Assembly (NCBI GenBank): GCA_003133685.1
Contig: PKYQ01000031.1
Coordinates: forward strand, 33,932-97,931
Length of the DNA: 64,000 nt
From: Acidimicrobiaceae bacterium
Lineage (GTDB): Bacteria; Actinomycetota; Acidimicrobiia; Acidimicrobiales; RAAP-2
Direction: 5' to 3'
Made by a program: the position numbers and the translations under genes. This document shows positions 52,444 to 60,538 of this stretch, in pieces (the stretch's first letter is position 1; each line of letters begins with the position of its first letter). Below the pieces are notes generated by a model. It was given only the letters and a program-made list of their open reading frames with translations, was not told the DNA's origin and made no database searches.

Positions 52444-54189
52444 ATGGACCGTTCCGCGCCCTTTGGCAGTGACGACATTCCAGAGAACGACGACCAGATC
52501 GTCGTCAGTTCTCCACGCGACTCAACCATGAGTGACGTCGAACAGGCCAGCCGTCGTATCGAGATGCTCGAAGAGAAACTGCTCGAGGCTCGAGGGGCGC
52601 TCGCCCAGAGCAGGTCCAACAACGAAAAACTGGCCATCACAATCCAACAGACGCGTGATCAGATCGCTGCCCTGCGTGACGAGGTCGAAAAGCTGACGCA
52701 ACCGCCGGCGGTCTACGGCACGTTCATCGACTTCAACGAGGACGGCACCGTCGACATCTTCGCCTCCGGTCGCAAGATGCGCGTGGCGTTGCACCCGGGC
52801 CTCGATCCCGGCCAGATCGATCGTGGCAACGAGGTCGTGCTGAATGAGTCCTTCACGGTCATCGGGGTTCGCGAGAGCGACGGACAGGGCGAGGTGGTCA
52901 CCGTCAAAGAGGTTCTCGACGATCGCCGCGTCCTGGTCTACGGGCGCGCTGATGAGGAGCGCGTGGTGGAGCTCGCCGACTCGCTGCGACAGATGAAACT
53001 GCGCAGTGGCGACGCGCTCCTGCTCGACACGCGCTCGAACCTGCTCGTTGAAAAACTGCTGCGCCAAGAGGCCGAAGAACTCATTCTCGAAGAGGTTCCC
53101 GACATCACGTACGCCGACGTCGGGGGACTGGACAGCCAGATCGAGGCAATCACCGACGCCGTCGAACTGCCGTACCTGCACCGGGCGTTGTTCAACGACT
53201 ACGACTTGCCCGCGCCGAAGGGAATCTTGCTCTACGGTCCGCCGGGCTGCGGCAAGACCCTGATCGCCAAGGCCGTGGCGAACTCACTCTCCCAGAAGGT
53301 CGCCGAGCTGACGGGCAATCGCAACGTGCGTTCGTACTTCCTCAACATCAAGGGCCCGGAGCTCCTCAACAAGTACGTCGGGGAGACCGAGCGTCAGATC
53401 CGCGTGGTCTTCCAGCGCGCCCGTGAAAAGGCCGAGGAGGGCGTGCCGGTCATCATCTTCTTTGACGAGATGGACTCGCTCTTTCGCACTCGCGGCACCG
53501 GCATCAGTTCGGACATGGAGTCGACGATCGTCCCGCAACTGCTGGCCGAGATCGACGGCGTCGAGTCCCTACGCGACGTCATCGTCATCGGCGCCACGAA
53601 CCGCGAAGACCTGATCGACCCGGCCATCCTTCGCCCGGGGCGCCTGGACGTGAAGATCAAGATCGAACGACCCGACGCCGACGCCGCCTCACAGATCTTC
53701 CAGCGCTACCTGCACGGGGGCCTTCCGATCGACGAGGCGTCGATACGCGAACTCGGGGGGGGAGACCGGGCCAAGGCCATCCAGGTCATGATCGAAGAGA
53801 CCGTCGCGGACATGTACCGCGTGACCGACGAGAACCGGTTCCTCGAAGTGACGTATCAGGGTGGCGACAAAGAGATGTTGTACTTCAAGGACTTCGCGAG
53901 CGGCGCCATGATCGAGAACGTCGTTCGTCGGGCCAAGAAGCTCGCGGTGAAGCGCGAGATCGCCGACAAGGGTCGCGGACTACGCGCCGAGGACCTCATC
54001 GAATCGATTCGACAGGAGTACCGCGAGAACGAGGATCTTCCAAACACGACGAACCCGGACGACTGGGCGCGGGTGTCGGGAAAGAAGGGCGAGCGGATCA
54101 TCTTCATCCGCACCCTCGTGAATCGCGAAGAGACCGACGTCCTCGGCGGTCGCTCAATCCAACACGTCGGCACCGGCCAGTACCTCTAG
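52444..54189 (+). CDS. arc: Proteasome-associated AAA+ ATPase ARC/Mpa
   Basis: Hexameric unfoldase that threads pupylated proteins into the 20S core. The 581-residue protein has an N-terminal coiled coil (about residues 20-85) that binds Pup, OB-fold domains (about 90-240), Walker A GPPGCGKT near residue 265, Walker B IIFFDEMD and the second region of homology with [12 protein letters not shown]. The C-terminal GQYL matches the gate-opening peptide that docks on the 20S alpha ring. It starts the Pup-proteasome gene order. Confidence 0.96.
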   Translation: MDRSAPFGSDDIPENDDQIVVSSPRDSTMSDVEQASRRIEMLEEKLLEARGALAQSRSNNEKLAITIQQTRDQIAALRDEVEKLTQPPAVYGTFIDFNEDGTVDIFASGRKMRVALHPGLDPGQIDRGNEVVLNESFTVIGVRESDGQGEVVTVKEVLDDRRVLVYGRADEERVVELADSLRQMKLRSGDALLLDTRSNLLVEKLLRQEAEELILEEVPDITYADVGGLDSQIEAITDAVELPYLHRALFNDYDLPAPKGILLYGPPGCGKTLIAKAVANSLSQKVAELTGNRNVRSYFLNIKGPELLNKYVGETERQIRVVFQRAREKAEEGVPVIIFFDEMDSLFRTRGTGISSDMESTIVPQLLAEIDGVESLRDVIVIGATNREDLIDPAILRPGRLDVKIKIERPDADAASQIFQRYLHGGLPIDEASIRELGGGDRAKAIQVMIEETVADMYRVTDENRFLEVTYQGGDKEMLYFKDFASGAMIENVVRRAKKLAVKREIADKGRGLRAEDLIESIRQEYRENEDLPNTTNPDDWARVSGKKGERIIFIRTLVNREETDVLGGRSIQHVGTGQYL

Positions 54190-54193
54190 GACC

Positions 54194-55681
54194 ATGTCCG
54201 TCGCGAAGGTCCTCGGAATCGAGACAGAGTACGGCATCGCGGGAGGTCCCGACGCCGATCAGATCGTCGCGTCGAGCATCATCGTCAATGCCTACGCCCA
54301 AGAAGGTCGAACCCGAATCAATTGGGACTTCGAAGGTGAGACGCCCGACATGGACGCACGCGGCCTGCCCGATCTGACCTCCTTCGCTCCAATCGTCGAA
54401 ACGCACCTCGCCAACACGGTTCTCACGAACGGGGCCCGCCTTTACGTCGATCACGCGCACCCCGAATACTCCTCACCGGAGTGCCGCACGCCGCTCGAGG
54501 CGACGCTCTATGACGTCGCCGGCGAAGAGGTCATGCGGCGCGCTCTCCTGGTCGCCAACGAGATGATCGAACCGCATCAGGCGATCACGCTCTACAAGAA
54601 CAACTCCGACAGCAAAGGCAACTCCTACGGCACCCACGAGAACTACCTCGTGAGCCGCGACGTCGAGTTCAACCACATCGTGCGCGCAATGGTGCCGCAC
54701 TTCGTCTCTCGTCAGATCATCGTCGGCGCCGGCAAGGTAGGCGCGGAGACCGAAGTCGGCCAGGAGAGCGATCCCTTCTTCCAATTGAGTTCGCGCGCCG
54801 AATTCTTCGAAGAGGTCGTGGGCCTCGAGACGACGCTGAAACGACCGATCATCAACACCCGCGATGAACCGCACGCCGACGCGGAGCGATTCCGGCGACT
54901 CCACGTCATCATTGGTGACGCCAACATGAGCCAGGTCGCGACATTCGTCAAGCTTGGCTCGACCGCGTTGCTGCTCGCCGCGCTGGAGGACTCCGGTCTC
55001 GCAGCGTTCCCCGCGATGCCGCGTCAGCCCGTGGGCGCCGTTCGAAGCTTCGCGCTCGACCCGAGCCTCACGTACGCGGTGCTCTGTGAAGACGACCGCG
55101 AACGCACCGCGTGGGACTTCCAGAACGAACTCTGGCACCTCGCCAATGACCACGTGGAGCGAAAGGGCGCCGACGCGGTGGCTCCGCCCGACCAGGTTCA
55201 AATGGTCCTCACCGAGTGGCGAGAGATGCTCGACGGCGTGCGCGATGACCCCGACACGGTGGCCGACCGGATCGATTGGGTGGCCAAACTACGGATTGTT
55301 CGAGGCTTTCAGGAACGTCATTCCCTTCCAGATGGCGACGCGCGCCTCCACGCGATCGATCTGCAGTACCACGACCTGCGCCCCGAACGATCGCTCGCCC
55401 GGCGCGTCGGGCTTCGCGCGCTGCATCCGGAGGACGAAGTTCGTGAAGCCGTTCACAATCCGCCGGAAGGGACGCGGGCCTATTTCCGCGGTCAGTGCGT
55501 CGCCCGGTACCCGGGCGAGATCGTGGCCGCGAATTGGGATTCGGTCGTCTTCGATCTGGGCGAAGGACCGTTGCAACGTGTACCAATGCTCGATCCCTTG
55601 AGGGGTACACGAGTTCTCACTGAAGAGTTGCTAGAAACAAGTGCGACGGCACAAGCGCTTCTCGAAGCACTAGACAGGTAG
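54194..55681 (+). CDS. dop: Pup deamidase/depupylase Dop
   Basis: Glutamine-synthetase-like enzyme that removes Pup from substrates and, where Pup ends in Gln, deamidates it. The 495-residue protein begins VLGIETEYGIAGG, then HPEYSSPECRTP and YKNNSDSKGNSYGTHENY, the Dop/PafA carboxylate-amine ligase core. The insertion after IETEYGI and the longer middle section distinguish it from PafA at 57.4 kb. Starts 4 bases after arc. Confidence 0.95.
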   Translation: MSVAKVLGIETEYGIAGGPDADQIVASSIIVNAYAQEGRTRINWDFEGETPDMDARGLPDLTSFAPIVETHLANTVLTNGARLYVDHAHPEYSSPECRTPLEATLYDVAGEEVMRRALLVANEMIEPHQAITLYKNNSDSKGNSYGTHENYLVSRDVEFNHIVRAMVPHFVSRQIIVGAGKVGAETEVGQESDPFFQLSSRAEFFEEVVGLETTLKRPIINTRDEPHADAERFRRLHVIIGDANMSQVATFVKLGSTALLLAALEDSGLAAFPAMPRQPVGAVRSFALDPSLTYAVLCEDDRERTAWDFQNELWHLANDHVERKGADAVAPPDQVQMVLTEWREMLDGVRDDPDTVADRIDWVAKLRIVRGFQERHSLPDGDARLHAIDLQYHDLRPERSLARRVGLRALHPEDEVREAVHNPPEGTRAYFRGQCVARYPGEIVAANWDSVVFDLGEGPLQRVPMLDPLRGTRVLTEELLETSATAQALLEALDR

Positions 55682-55690
55682 AACAGACGT

Positions 55691-55885
55691 ATGACAGAAC
55701 AAGAGCGAATCCAAAAACAACGCACTGAACGAGCGAGAGAATCAACGCCGCCCGTGTCGGTTGACGCGACCAAGGGCGACCAGTTAAAGGCCGACCTGGA
55801 TGACTTGCTCGACGAGATCGACGAAGTGCTGGAAGAGAACGCCGAGGAGTTCGTTCGCAACTACGTCCAAAAGGGCGGCGAGTAG
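55691..55885 (+). CDS. pup: Prokaryotic ubiquitin-like protein Pup
   Basis: The 64-residue protein tag that is linked by its C-terminal Glu to substrate lysines. It is disordered and acidic, with the conserved LDDLLDEIDEVLEENAEEFV helix that binds the ARC coiled coil, and ends YVQKGGE. The GGE end means it is ready for ligation without deamidation, unlike the GGQ of mycobacteria. Its stop is immediately followed by the prcB ATG. Confidence 0.96.
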   Translation: MTEQERIQKQRTERARESTPPVSVDATKGDQLKADLDDLLDEIDEVLEENAEEFVRNYVQKGGE

Positions 55886-56680
55886 ATGGGTCTACCGCTG
55901 TTCAGCGCCTCGGACGATCCGGGGCCCTCGTTCTTCCACTTCGCCCAGTCGACCGGGCTGACGCCGCCGGTCTCGAACGCGAGCGCCACCTCGGCGCACG
56001 CCACGACCATCATCGCCGTGCGCTACGACGGCGGCGTCGTGATGGTGGGCGACCGCCAAGCGACGGGTAACTACATCGCCAGTCGCGACGTCCGCAAGAT
56101 CGAGGCGGCCGACCGGTTCACGGCGATCGCAATCTCCGGCACGGCCGCGCGAGGCATCGAGTTCATTCGCATGGCGCAGTTGTCCTTCGAGCACTACGAG
56201 AAGATGACCGACACCGCCCTCAGCCTCGAAGGCAAGGCCAACTACCTCTCGCCGATCATTCAGCGCAACAACCTCTCGTCGCCACTTCTGGTGCTGCCGC
56301 TGCTGGCCGGGTGGGACACCACTCTCCAGGTCGGACGAATCTTCGAATACGACGGCGCGGGCGGTTGTTACGAGCGATTCGACTTCTCCACGATCGGCTC
56401 GGGCACCCCCTTCGCCGAAGGAACATTGCGACTCGGATTCAACGCCGACCTGGACCGCGACGCCGCCATCGAACTCGGCGCGCTGGCGATCTACGAGGCG
56501 GGCGACAACGACCCGAGCACGGGGGGACCAGACTTCGTGCGAAACCTCTTTCCGATGATCGTCACGATCTCTCGTGAGGGATTTCAAGAGCTCGAGCACG
56601 AGGACGTCGCGCAACGATTCCGCGTCATCAACGAGCGTCGCACCCAGAGCGGCGGCGTCGCCGGGGGCTCCCTGCGATGA
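55886..56680 (+). CDS. prcB: 20S proteasome beta subunit
   Basis: Catalytic Ntn-hydrolase subunit. The 264-residue precursor has a propeptide of about 39 residues ending SAHA and the threonine nucleophile in TTIIAVRYDGGVVMVGDRQAT, with Asp and Lys of the catalytic triad in GDRQ and VRKIEAAD. Ala rather than the usual Gly precedes the cleavage site. Overlaps prcA by 4 bases. Confidence 0.95.
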   Translation: MGLPLFSASDDPGPSFFHFAQSTGLTPPVSNASATSAHATTIIAVRYDGGVVMVGDRQATGNYIASRDVRKIEAADRFTAIAISGTAARGIEFIRMAQLSFEHYEKMTDTALSLEGKANYLSPIIQRNNLSSPLLVLPLLAGWDTTLQVGRIFEYDGAGGCYERFDFSTIGSGTPFAEGTLRLGFNADLDRDAAIELGALAIYEAGDNDPSTGGPDFVRNLFPMIVTISREGFQELEHEDVAQRFRVINERRTQSGGVAGGSLR

Positions 56681-57354
56681 GCAGCTACTTTTACGTCGCC
56701 CCCGAACAACTCATTCGCGATCGCGCCGAATTCGCTCAGAAGGGGATTGCGAGGGGCCGATCGATCGTGGGCGCCATCTTCGACAACGGCGTCGTCTTGG
56801 TGGCGGAGAATCCCTCCGCGTCGCTCTTCAAGATCTCTGAGATCTACGACCGCATTGCCTTCGCCGGCGTGGGCAAGTACAACGAGTTCGACCGTCTCCG
56901 AGAGGCGGGCATCCGCTGGGCCGATTCGACCGGTTTCACCTACTCGCGTGGTGACGTCGACGTCCGGGCCCTGGCGAACTACTACGCCCAACACCTCGGC
57001 GACATGTTCACGGAGGGCCAAAAGCCGCTCGAGGTCGAGATTCTCGTCGCGCAGTTGGGCAACACGACGCGCCCGACGAAGCTCTACCGCGTCGCCTACG
57101 AGGGCACGATCTCCGACGAGCCGCGCTTCGCGGTCTTGGGCGGAGACGCGGAGACGATCAAGGCCCGTTTCGCCGCCTCCGAAGACACACTCGAAAGCTT
57201 GACGCTCACGCTGAAGAACGCCGTTGGAGCGCTCGCCGGACCAGATCGGATCATCGAGGTCGGCGATCTCGAAGTCGGGATCCTCGAGGACCGCGGAAAC
57301 CGCCGCACGTTCAGCCGCCTCAACGACGACCAAGTCAGTGAGCTCCTTCGCTGA
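56677..57354 (+). CDS. prcA: 20S proteasome alpha subunit
   Basis: Structural gate ring of the 20S core. The 225-residue protein begins with YVAPEQLIRDRAEFAQKGIARGRS, the alpha-subunit N-terminal helix, and continues with VLVAENPSASLFKISEIYDRIAFAGVGKYNEF. No Thr nucleophile, as expected. The C-terminal tail is short. It pairs with prcB by an ATGA overlap. Confidence 0.95.
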   Translation: MSSYFYVAPEQLIRDRAEFAQKGIARGRSIVGAIFDNGVVLVAENPSASLFKISEIYDRIAFAGVGKYNEFDRLREAGIRWADSTGFTYSRGDVDVRALANYYAQHLGDMFTEGQKPLEVEILVAQLGNTTRPTKLYRVAYEGTISDEPRFAVLGGDAETIKARFAASEDTLESLTLTLKNAVGALAGPDRIIEVGDLEVGILEDRGNRRTFSRLNDDQVSELLR

Positions 57355-57375
57355 GGGTTCAGCAAGGGTGACGAC

Positions 57376-58746
57376 ATGCTGCGACGCATCTACGGCATAG
57401 AGACGGAATACGGAATCACCTTCTCCCTACGTGGTCAGCGACGACTCAGCCCCGACGAGGTCAGCCGATTCCTCTTCCGCAAGGTGGTCGCGTGGGGACG
57501 ATCGAGCAACGTCTTCTTGGAGAACGGCAGCCGCCTCTATCTCGACGTCGGTTCTCACCCGGAGTACGCGACCGCGGAATGCGACACCCTCGTTGACGCG
57601 GTTGCCCAGGACAAGGCGGGGGAGTCGATTCTTCGCGAACTCGTCGAGTACGCACAAGGCCAACTGAGTGACGAAGGAATTCGCGGCGACATTTTCCTCT
57701 TTAAGAACAACACCGACTCGACCGGCAACTCCTACGGCTGTCACGAGAATTACTGCATCGAGCGCATTGACGACTTGAGCCGCCTTGAACAGGTCTTCAT
57801 CCCGTACCTCATCAGTCGCCAGATCTTCACCGGCGCCGGCAAGGTCGTCACCAACGCCAAGGGCACGGCCTATTCGATGAGCCAGCGCGCCGAACACATT
57901 TGGGAAGCGATCTCATCAGCGACCACGCGCAGCCGTCCGATCATCAACACCCGCGACGAACCCCACGCTGATCCCGAGAAGTATCGGCGACTCCACGTCA
58001 TCGTCGGTGACTCCAACATGAGCGAATTCGCCACGTATCTCAAACTCGGCACCGCCGCCGTCGTACTCGCCATGATCGAAGACCGCAACACGGTTCTTCG
58101 CGACTACAACATGGTTTCGCCCATCAACGCGCTACGCGACATCTCCTACGACCTGTGGAGCAAGGAGCCGGTGAAGTTGGCCAACGGTCGTGACCTGACG
58201 GCCCTCGAGATCCAAGACGATCTGTGCGAACGAGCCGAACAGTTCTTGCAGGGTCATCCACTTCCGGCCGATCAGGTGCACGCCGTGCAGCTGTGGCGAG
58301 AAGTGATCGAGCAGTATCGCAACGATCCCATGGGGCTGGCGGACCGCGTCGACTGGATCGCCAAGCTGCAGATCATCGAAAGAGAGCGCGAGCGCAGCGG
58401 CGTCGAACTCAGTGATCCCAAGATCGCGCTCATCGACCTGCTGTATCACGACACCAGTTTTGAACGCGGTCTCTACTATCGGCGTCAAGCCCGCGGGCAC
58501 CTTCGTCGAATAGTGAGCGATGAAGAGATCGCCACGGCTACGCACACGCCCCCGCCGACGACACGCGCGCACATGCGGGGCACCTTCATCAAAGCCGCGA
58601 AGGAGTGGCGTCGCGACTACACCGTGGACTGGGTCCACTTGAAGTTGAACGATGAGATGCAGCGCACGGTGTTGCTCAAGGATCCCTTCAAGAGCACCGA
58701 CGAGCGATTCCAGAAACTCCTGCTCTCCTTAGAGCGCCACGGTTGA
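57376..58746 (+). CDS. pafA: Pup--protein ligase PafA
   Basis: Activates the C-terminal Glu of Pup with ATP and attaches it to lysine. The 456-residue protein starts RRIYGIETEYGITFSLRGQRRLSPDEVSRFLF; FLENGSRLYLDVGSHPEYATAEC and LFKNNTDSTGNSYGCHENY are the metal- and nucleotide-binding segments. The ATG has an AAGGGTG Shine-Dalgarno and lies 21 bases after prcA. Confidence 0.96.
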   Translation: MLRRIYGIETEYGITFSLRGQRRLSPDEVSRFLFRKVVAWGRSSNVFLENGSRLYLDVGSHPEYATAECDTLVDAVAQDKAGESILRELVEYAQGQLSDEGIRGDIFLFKNNTDSTGNSYGCHENYCIERIDDLSRLEQVFIPYLISRQIFTGAGKVVTNAKGTAYSMSQRAEHIWEAISSATTRSRPIINTRDEPHADPEKYRRLHVIVGDSNMSEFATYLKLGTAAVVLAMIEDRNTVLRDYNMVSPINALRDISYDLWSKEPVKLANGRDLTALEIQDDLCERAEQFLQGHPLPADQVHAVQLWREVIEQYRNDPMGLADRVDWIAKLQIIERERERSGVELSDPKIALIDLLYHDTSFERGLYYRRQARGHLRRIVSDEEIATATHTPPPTTRAHMRGTFIKAAKEWRRDYTVDWVHLKLNDEMQRTVLLKDPFKSTDERFQKLLLSLERHG

Positions 58747-58751
58747 GCGAC

Positions 58752-58757
58752 TAATCT
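58752..58757 (+). promoter_or_regulatory. -10 box of lepB (leaderless type)
   Basis: TAATCT at -12 to -7 of the lepB GTG, with TTAGAG 17 bases upstream as a weak -35. Confidence 0.5.
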
Positions 58758-58763
58758 TGACAA

Positions 58764-59387
58764 GTGTCTGACTCGACCCCCCAAGATTCCACGGGCCTAT
58801 TGACGTCCGAGGCACCGTCGGATCCGACGCCTCCCGCGAAACAATCAAAACCTCGGCGGCGCGTACTGATTGAGTGGACCGCGATCATCGTCATCGCGGT
58901 CCTGGTTTCGTTCTTAATGCGCACCTACGCGTTCCAGACCTTCTTCATCCCTTCGGCTTCGATGGAGCCGACCTTACAAATCGGTGATCGCATCATCGTG
59001 AATAAGTTGGCCATCACCTGGGGCACGATTCACGTTGGTGACATCGTCGTGTTCAAAGCTCCGCCAGGCGCAGCCGCGTTATGTCAAGAAACCGAACCCG
59101 TCATCGACTTCGTGAAGCGAGTCATCGGTGTACCCGGTGACTCGCTCAAGTCCAAGGGCAACACGATCTACGTCAATAACCAGCCGTTGGATGAGACGTG
59201 GACCCACACCGAGCCGCTCGGTACGGCCATCACGCCCATCACGTTGAAGGCTAATCAGTACTTCATGATGGGCGATTATCACTCGAATTCGTGCGACAGT
59301 CGCGTGTGGGGGACCGTGCCGCGCTCGGACATCATCGGCAAGGCCTTCGTGCGGATCTGGCCACTTTCCCGCATCGGATTTCTTTAG
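58764..59387 (+). CDS. lepB: Signal peptidase I
   Basis: Membrane serine protease that removes signal peptides. The 207-residue protein has a Pro-rich cytoplasmic N-terminus, one transmembrane helix (about residues 37-55), the serine in PSASMEPTL, the lysine in VKRVIGVPGD and the final GDYHSNSCDSRVWG box. GTG start with a leaderless -10 box. Location ahead of tatAC groups export functions together. Confidence 0.95.
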   Translation: MSDSTPQDSTGLLTSEAPSDPTPPAKQSKPRRRVLIEWTAIIVIAVLVSFLMRTYAFQTFFIPSASMEPTLQIGDRIIVNKLAITWGTIHVGDIVVFKAPPGAAALCQETEPVIDFVKRVIGVPGDSLKSKGNTIYVNNQPLDETWTHTEPLGTAITPITLKANQYFMMGDYHSNSCDSRVWGTVPRSDIIGKAFVRIWPLSRIGFL

Positions 59388-59396
59388 ATACCGACC

Positions 59397-59402
59397 TACA
59401 AT
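59397..59402 (+). promoter_or_regulatory. -10 box of tatA (leaderless type)
   Basis: TACAAT at -12 to -7 of the ATG at 59409, a near-perfect -10. Confidence 0.5.
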
Positions 59403-59408
59403 GGTCTG

Positions 59409-59795
59409 ATGTTCCTTAGTCCCGTCAAGATCATGGTGATTGTGGCCGTCGTCTTGCTCTTGCTGGGTCCCGACAAGTTGCCCGAAGTGGCGCATCGTCT
59501 CGGTTCGAGTTGGCGGGCGCTCAAGCGTCTTCAGGAGCGGGTCGAGAGCGAAGTCCGTGAGGTCATTCCCGACCTGCCCAGCACCGGTGACATCGCGCGA
59601 ATCGTACGAAGTCCGATCAACCTGCTGAATCAACTCTCCGATCAGGTCGACGCGAAAGAGGCCGCTGAGGTGAGGAAGAACGCGCCACCTGCGCCGCCCG
59701 AGACTGTGGTGGCGCCACTCATCACCCCGCCGAGTCGGCCGGTCGCTGCGCGAACAGAAAATTCGACCGTGCCACCTGATCCGTCGCTGAACTAG
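59409..59795 (+). CDS. Sec-independent translocase TatA/TatB family subunit
   Basis: A 128-residue Tat component with a short N-terminal transmembrane helix (about residues 7-20), the hinge LGPDKLPEVAHRLG, an amphipathic helix (ALKRLQERVESEVREV) and a Pro-rich tail. The GPxKLP hinge and the long tail are closer to TatB-type subunits than to a short TatA. tatC follows 5 bases downstream. Confidence 0.9.
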   Translation: MFLSPVKIMVIVAVVLLLLGPDKLPEVAHRLGSSWRALKRLQERVESEVREVIPDLPSTGDIARIVRSPINLLNQLSDQVDAKEAAEVRKNAPPAPPETVVAPLITPPSRPVAARTENSTVPPDPSLN

Positions 59796-59800
59796 GTCAA

Positions 59801-60538
59801 GTGTCTCGATTCAGTAAAGCCCAGTCCGGCATGACGCTGGCCGAACACCTCGCCGAGGTACGTCACCGCTTCCTCGTCTCGGCGATCACCGTGTCGCTCT
59901 TCGGCGTTGTCGCCTTCATTTTCTATCCGCAGATACTGCACGTGCTCCAAGAGCCGTACTGCGCCGCTCGCGACGTGGCCCACAAGGGCTGTACCTTCCT
60001 GGTCACGAATCCGTTGGATGGACTGACGTTGCGCATAAAGATCGGTTTCTTCGGCGGGCTGCTCTTCGCCTCCCCGGTCCTCTTCTGGCAGCTGTGGCGT
60101 TTCATCACGCCGGGACTCAAGGCCCGCGAGCGCCGCTACATCATCCCGTTCGTCTCGGCCTCATTGCTGTTCTTCATCTCGGGAATGACGGTCGCCTACT
60201 TCAGCTTTGGTCACGCCATTCAATTCCTCGAATCCATTGGTGGCAAGTCACTCTTGACCGAGTACAACCCCAATCAGTACCTGACGCTGTTCTTGTTGAT
60301 GATGTTCATCTTCGGCGTGACCTTTGAATTCCCCGTGGTGCTCGTCGCGTTGGAGATGGCCAACATCGTCACCCCCGCGCAACTGCTGCATTATTGGCGC
60401 TATACGCTGATCGCCATCACCGTCGCCTCGGGAGTCTTCACGCCGAGTGGCGACCCGCTCTCGATGCTGGCCCTGGCGCTACCGCTCACGGTGTTTTACT
60501 TCATCGCTATCGGCGTCGGTAAGTTGTTGAAGAAGTGA
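59801..60538 (+). CDS. tatC: Sec-independent translocase TatC
   Basis: Polytopic Tat receptor for twin-arginine signal peptides. The 245-residue protein begins MTLAEHLAEVRHRFLVSAI-type sequence, has six transmembrane helices, and the conserved FGGLLFASPVLFWQLWRFITPGLKARERRYI region (seen in part at residues 85-115). GTG start after an AGG site; overlaps helY by 4 bases. Confidence 0.96.
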   Translation: MSRFSKAQSGMTLAEHLAEVRHRFLVSAITVSLFGVVAFIFYPQILHVLQEPYCAARDVAHKGCTFLVTNPLDGLTLRIKIGFFGGLLFASPVLFWQLWRFITPGLKARERRYIIPFVSASLLFFISGMTVAYFSFGHAIQFLESIGGKSLLTEYNPNQYLTLFLLMMFIFGVTFEFPVVLVALEMANIVTPAQLLHYWRYTLIAITVASGVFTPSGDPLSMLALALPLTVFYFIAIGVGKLLKK

